The notes under the pieces are model-generated. The model was not told the DNA's origin and ran no database searches. It saw only the letters and a list, made by a program, of their open reading frames with translations. This document shows positions 23,552-34,826 of a stretch of 64,000 nt of DNA, one piece after another. The stretch lies in contig CP103027.1 in NCBI GenBank assembly GCA_024752435.1, forward strand, positions 1,488,001 to 1,552,000, written 5' to 3'. The position numbers and the translations under genes are program-made. The stretch's first letter is position 1; every line of letters begins with the position of its first letter. The DNA comes from Allantophomopsis cytisporea. Lineage: Eukaryota > Ascomycota > Leotiomycetes > Phacidiales > Phacidiaceae.

Positions 23552-24026
23552 CCCACGAATTATTTCACAAAAGACATACCACTAACGGCGGCACTTCTCG
23601 CCTCTCTTGCGCTCGCGGGGAAATGTAGGGATAGGCACTGGTGCTATCCTATCTAGTCGACGGCCATGCAATGGCAAGGGCTGACTTTTGAAGTCGACGA
23701 ATCAGCACAGCCAGCAAGAAGTACTAACTTCGGGGTGGAACTCATGGCACGACTCATTATTCCCCTTGTGAACAAGGTCATAGTGCATGGTTTACGATCA
23801 TGTTCATGTGGAGACCCCACGAAGAATAAGTAGCACAGATTTCCACCTTTGCAAGGACGACTTCGAGACAATTATCAGTCCTGCTGTCTTTGGAATTGCA
23901 ATCTTCCGTTATACAATCGTATTTGAAATTCGATTGACGTTCCTTATTGAACTGTCGGTTCACTATCAATTGCCTCCAAATCAATTCTTACGTCTCTCAT
24001 CGTCGGCTTCTGGCATCTATCCCACC
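21101..24026. other. 2.9-kb intergenic region
   Basis: This is the longest gap in the window. It contains the NLR 3' flank, the MFS promoter and a (CTTG)10 microsatellite. ORFs at 21674-21926 (minus), 22492-22770, 22830-23135 and 23653-23871 have no recognisable domains. The plus ORF starting at 23787 is the MFS frame extended upstream of its true ATG. Confidence 0.5.
23511..23550. repeat. (CTTG)10 microsatellite
   Basis: Ten uninterrupted CTTG units, about 480 nt upstream of the MFS transporter start. It is likely length-polymorphic. Confidence 0.95.
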
Positions 24027-25548
24027 ATGTCTGAAATTCCACCAACCGACATCAAGGGCGAGACCCATGCGCAGGCTGAGGCCCGTCGCGTCTCGGCAGC
24101 AGAAGCCATCGCCTTGGACCGCAAGCGCAAGGTCGTAGATGACCATACGGTGACTGGTGCCGCAGAAATCACCCTTCGCCAATCCATACTTCCTGTCTCT
24201 CTCGTCACCATCCTCTTTTTTATGTGGGGTTTCGCATATGGATTGCTGGATGTGCTGAATTCGAATTTCCAAGAGGTGCTAAGCATCTCTCAGGGAATGA
24301 GTGGAGGCTTACAGGCTGCATATTTTGGAGCTTACTTCATTGGACCACTGACATATTCCGGATGGATTGTGAGAAGGTTTGGATATCGAGTCACCTTTAT
24401 GACCGGTCTGATTATCTATGGCGTAAGTGTTCCTTTTCTAGGAGTCCCAAATATCCTTACTAACAAATGTATAGATTGGAGCTTTATGTTTCTGGCCTTC
24501 CGGCGTCAAGCGTTCTTTCGGCGGGTTCTGTGGTAGCATGTTCATAGTCGGCAGCGGCCTGTCGACACTCGAGACATCTGCGAATCCTTTCATCGCAACC
24601 TGTGGACCTCCACGATACAGCGAAGTACGATTGACACTGGCACAATCTTTCCAAGCCGTTGGCACTGTCGTTGCGCCCCTCCTAGCCTCTAAAGTCATCT
24701 TCAAAGATGTGCACGCCGGCTCCAGTTTACAAAACGTGCAATACGTATACCTCGGAATCGCCTGCTTCGTCTTCCTGCTAGCCATCGTTTTCTTCTTCGC
24801 ACCCATCCCCGAGGTCACTGATGCCGACATGCAATTACAAGCCGAGCAAACCGTCAATGAGACAGACTACGAGGAGAAGCCGCTACGTAAACAATACACA
24901 CTATTCTACGGCACATTGGCACAGTTCTGCTACGTCGGAGCCCAGGTCGCTTGTGCGGGCTACTTCATCAACTATGTGCAATGGGTGCGTCCAGGTACCT
25001 CGAAGGCCACAGGTGCGAATCTACTCGCCGTAGCACAGGGCTGTTTCGCCATCGGACGATTCGCCGCATCGGGAGCCATGAAATTCGTGAAGCCGCGGTA
25101 CGTGCTCATGACGTTCATGAGCGGCGTGGTAATCTTCTGCTGCTTGGTGATGGGCCTCAAAGGCAACGGCGGAATCGCCTCGCTCTCGCTCGTCCTCTTC
25201 TTCGAGTCCTGCTGCTTCCCGCTCATCTTCACACTTTCCCTTCGCGGTCTCGGAAAGCACAGCAAGCGTGGCGGGTCCTTTATTGTCGCGTCCGTCTCCG
25301 GCGGAGCGCTCTTTCCGCCGGTTTTGGGCGTTGTTGCCGATCATCTTGGCGGTAATACCCAGCATGCTTTCTTCATTCCGCTCATTGGCTTTGTCATTGC
25401 GTGGACTTTCCCGCTTTATCTGAATCTGTTCTGTAAGAAGAGCTTGGATGGTTGGACTGAGAAGGTTAAGGTTGGGATTGAGAGCCCACGGGATGAGGAG
25501 AGTGTGGCTGGAGAAAAGGAGGGTGTGGTGCAGGTTGAGAAGCTCTGA
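24027..25548 (+). CDS. MFS sugar transporter, fucose/glucose-galactose (FHS) family
   Basis: Exons 24027-24422 and 24475-25548 encode 489 aa; the phase-0 intron of 52 nt has GTAAGT and TGTATAG. The start MSEIPPTDIKGETHAQ is in ACC-ATG context; an ORF further upstream is only an open frame. About 60 cytosolic residues precede twelve predicted helices. Diagnostic segments are LFFMWGFAYGLLDVLNSNFQ in TM1, GAYFIGPLTYSGWIVRRFGY, GSGLSTLETSANPFIATCGP and FYGTLAQFCYVGAQVACAGY. This matches the fungal L-fucose/glucose-galactose permease branch of the major facilitator superfamily, which imports sugars by proton symport at the plasma membrane. The exact substrate is unknown. Confidence 0.9.
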
Positions 25549-25855
25549 CGCGACTTTATCTTTCTTTGTAATACTTAACACTTGATACCTTTTGATTTTA
25601 GTAGGTTATATGATTATGAATATACACTTTATTCTCCTCCCTTTGATGTATTTATATTTAAACATTGCCGCGTCGATGATATCTCTATGGCCGAGGGTAG
25701 GTAATCAAATTCAAAGAGAGTAGTAGGCACTTGTATTCAATATTATGCATTTTCTCTCACCAAATAAATATCAAATTTCCCTTTCCTCCTTTCCCATCTA
25801 CCCGTAACATTATTATCGGTACTATCTCTTTTAATTTTACCTCCCCACTATGCAA
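25549..25855. other. convergent 3' UTR region
   Basis: 307 nt between the tail-to-tail MFS gene (+) and collagen-like gene (-). AT-rich, with polyadenylation-like AATAAA at 25763-25768. No gene seen. Confidence 0.5.
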
Positions 25856-27729
25856 TCAAAAAGCATTTGCGTAGATAGCAATAGCATAAGCATCCACCCT
25901 TCCACAATCTCCCCTCCTATCCGGGCAAAATTCACAATTACTGTCCAGCAACTCTCCAGTAATGAGCGTAGCCGGAATCCCGCTCACATAGTACAACGTA
26001 TCACCACAATAGCAGTCAACGATCCCAGTGGTCACATTTGTCTGCGTGCCGAAATAGTTGCTCTGTGGCGTACTCGATCCGCAGAAAGTTGAGCATTGCT
26101 GGACAACTGGGACGTAGGAGGACGGAAGATTTGAAGGGTATGGAACGGCGTAGGAAGGTTGAATGCGAGTTGCAAAGCCAGATGGCTGGTAAAGCGTTCC
26201 GAGGGCTCCCGCCGTTGCGACTACAATGCCCTGCTGGTTGACTGTGGTTGTTACTGTGGACGTGGCGTAGTTCGTAGAGGTGCTGAGACTGGTTGCTGTT
26301 GACGTTGCTGTGCTGGTGATTGTCGATGTGTATATCGTACACACAGGTGCAAGACAGAGACCCGCCTGGTTAAGTAAACCACTTGCGGTGGTTGCGGTAG
26401 TTGTTAGCGTGGTAGTCTGAGTCGAAAGGCTGGTAATGGTTGTCGGCTTGGCGATTGTAGTGGTGTAGGTGGACGTTGTTGTGACGTTCGGACTGGAGTA
26501 GTTGGCTTGTCCTAAGCCAGGATAGACAAAGGATTGAGGGAAACATCCTAATAATCCATAGGTCTTTCCTGTTGCTACGGCACCTGCTGCTCCTGAGGCT
26601 CTGAATATGATTAGGGCTGTGTTCTTGTATCGTGAATTGTGTATCATACCCTTGGGCACTAAACATCTATTAGTTGTTGACAATAGCATTGGCATCAGAT
26701 TCGACTCACCCTGCGGGACCAACACTTCCTGGGAGACCTTGTGCACTACAAACATATCAGCATAAGACTAAAGCTAAAAGCTGAGAGAATTACCCAGCGG
26801 GACCCGATGGGCCCGACGGACCTAATGGACCTGAGGGACCAGAAGGACCTGATGGGCCTGACGGGCCCGGCGGGCCAGATGGACCTTGTGGCCTATAATC
26901 TATAATCAGCTATGTCAAACAATCAAGATGGTTTATTTCTACCCTGAAGGTCCACTTGGCTACTCTCTGTCAGTACTGAGCCTCGAATATAGAATTTATA
27001 GACTTACACCAGGGGGACCCGCGCTAGCACAAGTAGAAGCACTAATGACATTAATAGTGACAAAGGTACAACCTGCAGGTCCACCGTTGTTCGCAAACAC
27101 CGCGTAGATCGTTCCATCATTCATAACACAAAACTCAGCCTGGCCTTGATAGAAAGCTGGATTAGTCCAAGTCAGATATCTCGCATCTGTCACGGAGAAG
27201 TAAGTTGTAATATCTCCAGCGGGATTCATTGGCTGGAAAGCCTGATATGGCGTCCCAGTATTGACGGAGAAATAAGAGTTGATTCCATTGTTGGTGGCAA
27301 TCAGCTGTCCATTATCTTGTAAATTGTATTGTGTAGTTGAGTTGCAAGTAGTTGAGATACTCCCGCCATAAGTTACGAAGCCCAGCATTCTCTGGCTTCT
27401 TTTCATGCCCACGGACTTGAGATTGACACTCAAAACAGAAGCTTTCAGCTCATAATCACTGTTTTGTTGTTAGTTGACTATCATTATGGAAACATGATGC
27501 TGAAAAGGAATCCTTACCGCGGTAGTATGTCCGAAGCAATAGGCTTCGAGTCGCTGGGAGCAAGTAGAGAATAATCTGTAGGATCGATGGTAATATCAGT
27601 TGCAATGTCTTGATAGATTTCGGTTACGAAAGTCCTATAGATTGTGGGCGTATCGCTGGAAGGTTTTGTTGGAGAAGCAAAGATGCAATGAAGGAGTAAG
27701 GAAGCAATGAGTCCTTGTTTCCATGCCAT
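25856..27729 (-). CDS. secreted DUF7908 / collagen-like / WSC-like protein
   Basis: Seven exons, all phase-consistent, give 522 aa: 27518-27729, 27008-27458, 26943-26959, 26892 down to 26794, 26710-26745, 26650-26658 and 25856-26600. The N-terminus [18 protein letters not shown] is a signal peptide. Residues about 75-215 match fungal DUF7908 ([32 protein letters not shown]). A Gly-X-Y collagen-like tract of about 20 triplets ([19 protein letters not shown] type) spans five exons, one only 9 nt long. The C-terminus has [10 protein letters not shown], a Thr/Ser-rich mucin-like segment, then [19 protein letters not shown] and [14 protein letters not shown], resembling a WSC carbohydrate-binding fold with an insertion. 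It is probably a cell-wall or matrix protein forming a triple helix. Confidence 0.85.
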
Positions 27730-28937
27730 GTTGAATGAGGATCTTGAAGACGATAATGACAGATCGGAAAGGTATTGTATATCGAAAAGTACCCAGTTGG
27801 TGAGAATGCAACGAAAGATGAAATAGAGAAAGATGTAACAACGTATCTACATCAGTGATGAGCTGTTCTTCTTCTCAGATAATGAGACCTAACTATCATC
27901 GGTAATGTGAAGAGCGTGTGCCCTACCTTACCCGCCTCATCCTCTTCCACATAATGCATATATGCAATTTTCCTAATGAGATGGTTTCTCGTCACAAGAA
28001 GTTGCGGTTGGCTAATACAGTACTTTGTACCATGAGTGATGGAGCACAGATATTTTACGTGGTTTCATTGCGCCAAGCTTGCCCAGTAAAGGAGATATTA
28101 TGCGGGAAGTCGAATCTAGAAGCTCAGTTGAAAGGTAAACAGATCTGTTGTTCACGACCCTTGTTGTGTTTACCACGGTTATGCTACTCGAACTCTAGCA
28201 TTGTGTCGATGGTCCTGTAACAGTTGCGATTGAGATAGTCCTCCAAAGTTCGATGGGGTACCTACCAAGAATCATCTCAACACATGTGAGAGACTAACCA
28301 CTCACAGATAGCCTCATTTCATTCTCATCACATGTCTCCATGCCAAATTTCTAGTTTTTAAGAGCAACGGAACTCCATGGAAGCATTATACAATTGTGGT
28401 GCAGATGTGGCTATCGATTTCAGAGGGACATTTATTCTTTTTCAGGACGGGGATGCAACTACATAAAGTGCCGGGGGCATATGTGTTGATCATGCTTCTA
28501 CTTCAAACTCACAGCATTCCTCGGCATCCAGCAGCATCATGAAAAAGCATAACATTAATTCAATGATCTACCTTGAAAGAGTCCAGTCCTTGAGGCTTTA
28601 AAATCATCCACTCACCAGATCTTCATTCTTCAATCGACTTAACCGCATTCATCAGCTGTAGAAGCCCAAATCCGCCCCAATGGACTACAAAATCTTTAAG
28701 CAACAACTCCATAAAGGCAGATCTATAAGTAGCAAACGATGTCAAGGTCACCCAAGATAGTGTTACTGGTATGAGTAGAAGACAAATTGGGTATATAAAT
28801 CAAGGACAATCTGCATGATAGAGTGGCGACCGATCAGATTTAGATTTCTTGAATTTGAGCTCGAGCTAGCCAAGCTAGCTAGCCAGCCAGTACTAGAAGT
28901 TTATCCCATCAACCAAACTCCAACATAACAAACCGTC
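27730..28937. other. intergenic, nothing recognised
   Basis: 1.2 kb containing the promoter of the collagen-like gene and the 3' flank of the first rhodopsin-domain gene. A short GCTAGC-rich repeat lies near 28866-28890. ORF 27918-28220 has no domain. Confidence 0.5.
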
Positions 28938-30167
28938 CTAAACTTGGTATGAAATCTTTTCATCTTCGGTTGTCGTGGCAGTGCCACTCTTCACGATACT
29001 GCCTCCTGACCTACTACTACTGGTCACGCTTTGTCTAGAGGCCTTAGATCCCCATGATGATCGTCTTTCCAAACTCGACCAAATACCTTGGAGTGATTTG
29101 GCCTTTTTAACAACCATGCTGAGTATTGGCTTGCAGAGCACAAGGTTTCCAACTATGATGACGACACTAGCTTCTCGTATGTACCATTGGTTCAAAAGCT
29201 TTATGTTATCAGTAACCGCGTAATACTTGTTCCCACAAGCTGCTGCAATAATAAAAAGGCCTAGACCGAAGATTCCACACAAGGATATTTTACTGCACAG
29301 GGATATTAGTTAAGATACAGGCACTTGGGGAGTTGTGTAGTACTTATTCAACGGCAGCGTCGACGACCAGACTACAGAGATAGGGATAGCGAGAATCATA
29401 AAGTCGGAGGTGACGTTGAAGACCCATTGAGTTATGTAGTAGTGGAGCCAAGTGATACATTGATCTGCGCCATATTAGTAATTAGATTGCTAAAGCATAG
29501 ATACGAGGCTTACCATTTGTAGTATCATATGCCACAAAGTACTGGCTAAATGGGTGACAAAACATGACGTAAAAGGCGAGCATGGATATCACATATCCTA
29601 CAGCGCAGTAAGCTGCTACCAACTTCACAGCAAGTTCTTGTCGAGTTCTTTTGCTATAATTTTGTCAATTATGAGTTTCGTAGAATGTTTGAAGACGCTT
29701 ACGCAAGTCGCCCATATAAGATCAACAAACAAGCTTTGACTCCCCACAGCTGAGTGAGAGACGCAGTCTCGCAAAGTACGAGCACAACTCCCAGGTAATG
29801 ATATTCTGCTTTTGTCGGCGTATATGTGGTTTGGTAAAATATGGATTCGGCGTTTGCTGCTTTATTCAGAGTTACAACGACGATCGTATATGTGCACTGT
29901 TATATGTTAGAACGTGATATGGTACTTAGATTTGCATGCAGGAGAACGAATCACCTACAACACAAAGTATCATCAAGTAGTCATCGCACGTAAACAGCTT
30001 GACGGATTTCTTGTGCATATATTGGGAGACACTTTCGCCGTGGTTAACTTCCTACACTTGATTAGAATCGATATTACTCACTATCGCAGCACAACAATGA
30101 CCATGCTCAAGCCGTACCATATCCACGATTCAATTGCTAAAAGTTCGAGATAATGTGCGTACGCCAT
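28938..30167 (-). CDS. fungal rhodopsin-domain seven-transmembrane protein (copy 1)
   Basis: Six exons give 322 aa: 30082-30167, 29959-30031, 29703-29896, 29514-29653, 29344-29464 and 28938-29292. All junction phases agree. The N-terminus MAYAHYLELLAIESWIWYGL enters TM1. Conserved landmarks are FTCDDYLMILCV, QLWGVKACLLILYGRL, RQELAVKLVAAYCAVGYVIS, FCHPFSQY, CITWLHYYITQWVFNVTSDF and WYIREASVVIIVGNLVLC. These define the fungal rhodopsin-domain membrane family, related to the PTH11-type receptor core. There is no CFEM domain. The tail is Ser-rich and cytosolic. The role (sensing of surface or small molecules) is inferred. It lies 1.8 kb from a paralogue on the same strand. Confidence 0.85.
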
Positions 30168-31958
30168 GGTTTTTTGTTGATTCGAATCTTCTCCAGAAAG
30201 GAATTATTTCAATGAGAAGTTCTTTCGGAGAATACCCTTGACTATATGAATACATGAGCAGTCTGGGTGCCGGACCTTATTCCGTAATACTTAGACTCGG
30301 AGATAGATGATGCCCTAAATTGCGAAGAAATTATGATGCTTTGGGCATGGTGGATGGCTTTGAGCAGGATACCTTTAAACTTATCTGCATGCGGCGACCA
30401 CAATCTTTCGAATTTGGTATTCTGCACCACACATCGACAGGTAATATGGAAACGCCACTGTAGTTCTGGAACCTCCGACATTTGCGTACTTCTCATTTGG
30501 TTACAGCTGGGTCATTCAATTGCTTTTTATCGACTCGAATCTTCTTCCAGCTGCCTCTACTTAACTCTTATTATACGGTAAGGTCCTCAATATCAATGTT
30601 TAAGTAAAGTGTAGGCTTTTGGATAGAACGTTCATGCTGTGGGACAGCACAGCTTTGATTGGCAAGTCTCTACTACCTCATTTGCACATTCATATCGCTT
30701 TGGGATTGTGGAGTGAGAAAGCTCAGTATTTGCTTTCAATGCTTTGGTCACAACGATGATACGAACTTTGTATTTGGTATGCAAAATTGAGGCTTGCTGC
30801 CGCAGTATAATTTGAATAAGAGCTAGCTGATAAGCGGAAATCTGAGGAGACTAATCCGGTTCTTTGGGCTTGCTAAGCGTCTCATTCTGTTGACGTTCAT
30901 TCCATTGACCTATTATTGCTCTTCTCTCTCAGCCACCATCTAGATGTATGTCATAGACTTGCAGGTCCACACGGATTTGCTCTGATATGAACGATCGCCG
31001 TTAAAGAAAACCAACCGTATGGGTAAGTAGTAGCAGAGATTGTAATAGCTGATTATTCATATATTTCTGCAATTGGTTCCCATCCAACTCCAATTTCAAT
31101 CGGGACACATATACAACCAGCAAAAAGCGAAGAAATCTAAGAAATGTATAACTTCACTTTCAGATTTGAGTAGCTAAACATCATCAAAGGTCGTTGTCAT
31201 TTGATAGTATCAATTTTCAGGTACCGGTCAATACTGTATATAAGTTTTATGTTGTTTGGGCACAGTCTGTTCATACTAGAAGTTCTTAAATTCGCATGAT
31301 GTTTTCTGTGTGTCAATTGGGATGTTCCCTAACTACGTAGCACGTATATACAGCCCCATCAATGGGAAAGTAAACCTTATAGCAAAGATCCATTTAGTCT
31401 TGCTGAGATCCTAGCATGATTCTACCCTCCAAGCCTACAGTTTATTCTGCAACCCAGATCTATTAGTCTCGAGGTTCTTGAGTAACTTCACTCACATCCA
31501 TGGCGATTTTTGCAGACCAAGTCTGCAGGACCAAGTCTGAGTACCTTAACGCCGCTGATAATCAAGACCACTTGCCTAAGTAATTTCGAGATATCATAGC
31601 AAACATATAAGTTTAAATGCCTTTCAACATATGCCTTTAAACTTTGACAGCAATATTGATTTAAGCGTACACATCTCTTAGGAGTATGTTTGACAATGAT
31701 ATGTATAATTCTTGCGTCAATAGCAATAGGAGCCAGGTACATGCCTGTGACATCTGTACGTTACTAGCTGTGGCGACTGCCTAAGACATGGCAAATTTCA
31801 AAGATTTATATCTAGTATGATGTCTCAAGGAATGATGTAAGGCTTGAATCTATTAGGTCTGGTGGCGATAGAAGTAGCTGAACTTATAAGTCATTTTGTT
31901 TTCTCAGTAGATCTCTTCAATAGTCCTAATATTTTGACTGAATATTGCTACATCACTT
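30168..31958. other. intergenic between tandem paralogues
   Basis: 1.8 kb separating two rhodopsin-domain genes of the same orientation. ORFs at 30242-30581 and 31488-31742 show no domain. No transposon remnant was identified. Confidence 0.5.
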
Positions 31959-33112
31959 CTACTTAGGATAACAAGTCGAAGTTTCCACACTGTCTGCCGT
32001 CTCCACGTCCTTCGTATTTGACCTCGGACTGTTAGACTGGAAACTTAACCAACTCGTGTAACCTGACGTATAAACCTTGTCCATGACGTATCTTGCTAGA
32101 GGCATGCAAAGAGGTATATTCCCCACAAGAATAGCTGTACTCGCCTCACGGATATACCAGAATTCCCAATGTGGGTTATACGGCCTTGTGAGACTATAGT
32201 ATTTGGTTAAGCAAGCAGCGATGATGACGAATATGCCGAGGCTGAACAACCCTAAAAGGATGCCCTTCTTGGTGCGGTTTATGCTGAGAGTCGCTATAAA
32301 GGACCAGGGGATCGCTAGTATAAGGAGATCGGAGGAGACGTTGAGAGAGATCTGTACAATAAAGTACTTCTTGTAGGTTACACATTCGGCTGTTGGGAAG
32401 GATTAGCAATTGATTGTTGAAAGGAGACGAGGAAGTGAAGACTTGCTGTTCGTAGGTGCCAAGCTCCAGTATTGGTCTAAAGGTCGACAAAATACAGCCA
32501 TAAGGAGAACTAGAAGTACAATGTATTATATTGCAACATATGCTATGACTGCGTTCAAGGCCACATTTCGTGAGATGCCTTTACTGTAGGTTTATTCAGC
32601 TCTTGTCAAACAGTAGGCCTGTAGAACAATAATACTTACGCCAGGCGTGTGTAGAGCACTAGCAAACATATCTTTACACCCCATATACATGTTATCATAG
32701 TAACCTCGGTGATTAGACAGAGCTTGCCTCCTAGAATAGTCAATCGCATGTTCTTGGGCGACTCCAACTGTTGAGAGGGATCGATAAAGAGGAAGTCATT
32801 GATGGCAAAAACGTTAGCACCAACGACAACAGCAACATAGGAACACTAGAATATTAGTAATTTCATTCTGAAGTTGAAGGTTCTATTTATTAACGTACAA
32901 ACGAAAATATCATGAGATAATCATCAAGCTGGAGTTTACTTTTGGTTTTCCATTTGATCATTTTCGAAGCCCTGGCATATATCAACCTAGGTTCTCTTGA
33001 GATATGAATAAACTTACAATCTTGCCACCAGACTGAGAAAGCACAATGAGCCCCATATTGAGGATTCTATATACAGATGATTTTGAATATGGATATAGAC
33101 ACTGGCCGACAT
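31959..33112 (-). pseudogene. fungal rhodopsin-domain 7TM protein (copy 2) with in-frame TAA
   Basis: Five exons: 33018-33112 (MSASVYIHIQNHLYIESSIW), 32899-32971, 32640-32845, 32447-32583 and 31959-32389, totalling 314 codons. Landmarks parallel copy 1: LQLDDYLMIFSF, CIWGVKICLLVLYTRLA, ALNAVIAYVAI, FCRPLDQYWSLAPTN, YFIVQISLNVSSDLLILAIP and WYIREASTAILVGNIPLC. Codon 144 (32526-32528) is TAA in a transmembrane helix, with the same frame intact on both sides. Intron 4 appears to use a GC donor (GCAAGT at 32441-32446) with acceptor CAACAG. The exon equivalent to copy 1's last junction is fused (one fewer intron). As read, only about three helices would be made, so it is a probable recent pseudogene or nonsense allele. 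Confidence 0.75.
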
Positions 33113-34826
33113 AGTATCGACTTTTCTGCGGTTTTCTTATCAAGATTTTGCAGGAACAGGACAACTTCGAGTGATCCATGACACCAGAATAGACGGTCTA
33201 CAAGCTGGGGGACAGATACAAGCAAGTTATACGCTCAATATCTGCTATTGACTGACATTGCTTACCGAGTCCTAAGAGAGCCTGGTTTACACATTATACT
33301 TCACTCCCTCATTCTCCCAAGCCTCAAACTTTAGTTTCCGAAGTAACTTGTCCCGAAATGAATACTTTGGGGTTAATGGCACAATTGACTAGGCTTATGG
33401 CAGACTGCGAGGTTGATGTTCACAGCATGTGGCGGCCAACTAGTCAGAATGTTTATTTGGCTTCCGGCTGCTTCGCCGCATCCGGCTTTAATCCATGTGG
33501 GTTACATCGTGGAGAGACTTCCTTCATATACCTACGAAGACTTCACCACTTCCCGTGAGCACAGTTCAAATTGGCCCGAGCTAAAGCTGAGTCGAGATCT
33601 TTTGCTTTATGATCCTTGAGATAATATGAGGTCGATCGATTACACATGAGATCGAAGTTCCGTCGATGATGATGTCTTGACAGAAACATAGGTTATAATG
33701 TTTTACTTGATTGAATACTAGAATCAACCCAAATTGCTCTATGCTTATTCGAGATGGATTGCTGTAAGCTTTTAGTACCATAGGTATACGACTCACTATT
33801 GGCCAAGGTGCAAGTTTTGCAGACATACAATTCGGATCTTTTCTGACAGATATATGGTATCGAACATGCCACACACGCCACTCTCCACAGATGCCCTCGA
33901 AGGCCAATGGCTACCCGTGTATTATTATTGTGTGTTTGTAATGAAATACCTGATCGTTTTCGTAGAATGTTCTGATTATCAGACCTAACATCTTCCAAAC
34001 ATGAGTCAGTTGCACCGTTAAGTCGAAGTCCTTATTTGCTAATAAATGATCCATTAAATACACAGAATTTCATTGTCTCTCTCAAAGCGAAGTGGAAACC
34101 AGATCATTCAATTAGGTGTAGTGACGGTTCGGACACCCCAATGTGTAGTAGATGATATGTGCAATTCACAAAACCGGGGCAAAGAATTGTTCGTCAAGAA
34201 TTTGTTCTAAAATAAAATAGACGATCACGTGATGATCTATTTCCGCTACTACGTAACGAAATATTGGAATTAGGGGGCACCATTGTCTCCCTAAGCATAC
34301 CAGGCCATTCGTTGCACACCTCGTCAACTTTTTCATTTGTATGATTGTAGATTCACATATGCATAACATTACAAGACCGCCGGTATCTGATGAGATTCCG
34401 AAGAACAATCCTGGACCCTGTTATCCTTTCCGAAAGTGAGGCTGCGCCACCCCCATCATCCCGAGAGCCTAATCACTCATCCTTGATCCTCATTCTCAAG
34501 AAATACCAAGCATGCTCCAATGGAGATACATAATCACTTTGAGATAGCACTAAGCCCCATTCAAAGCACTGTAAGATATAACTCCGAGATATTTGTATCA
34601 TATCTGTAGAGCATGGATGTCCCCGCATCATCATCGGGTCTTTTACTCACTGGCGCCCGTTTATTCATTACAAGGATCGGCTCCACGAATGCCGTGAATG
34701 TAATGATCTTCAACGATTCATGTATACCTCCGGATTCTAACCTCTCGAAGCGCATGACACTGATATGTATATATATCCTAAAGTCCAATCTTCTCATATG
34801 CGACTATAACTCCCAAGCCACTCTCG
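33113..34826. other. intergenic upstream of the P450
   Basis: 1.7 kb between divergent genes (rhodopsin-like copy 2 minus, P450 plus). It includes a palindromic ATCACGTGAT at 34224-34233. ORFs at 33358-33619 (plus) and 33581-33998 (minus) have no domain. Confidence 0.5.
34224..34233. promoter_or_regulatory. ATCACGTGAT palindrome (bHLH-type site)
   Basis: A perfect 10-bp palindrome with a CACGTG core, about 590 nt upstream of the P450 start. The TCACGTGA form is the known target of Cbf1-like fungal regulators. Function here is inferred. Confidence 0.4.

Noticed and set aside
24438..25581. Long minus-strand ORFs antisense to the MFS transporter
   Set aside because: Shadows of a strongly biased coding region; the plus strand has transmembrane helices and a proper intron.
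28864..28890. GCTAGC/CCAGCC short repeats, considered as a CRISPR-like or IS end
   Set aside because: No regular spacers, no terminal inverted repeat and no transposase nearby.
33358..33619. Two overlapping plus-strand ORFs upstream of the P450
   Set aside because: No domain and no splice partner found.
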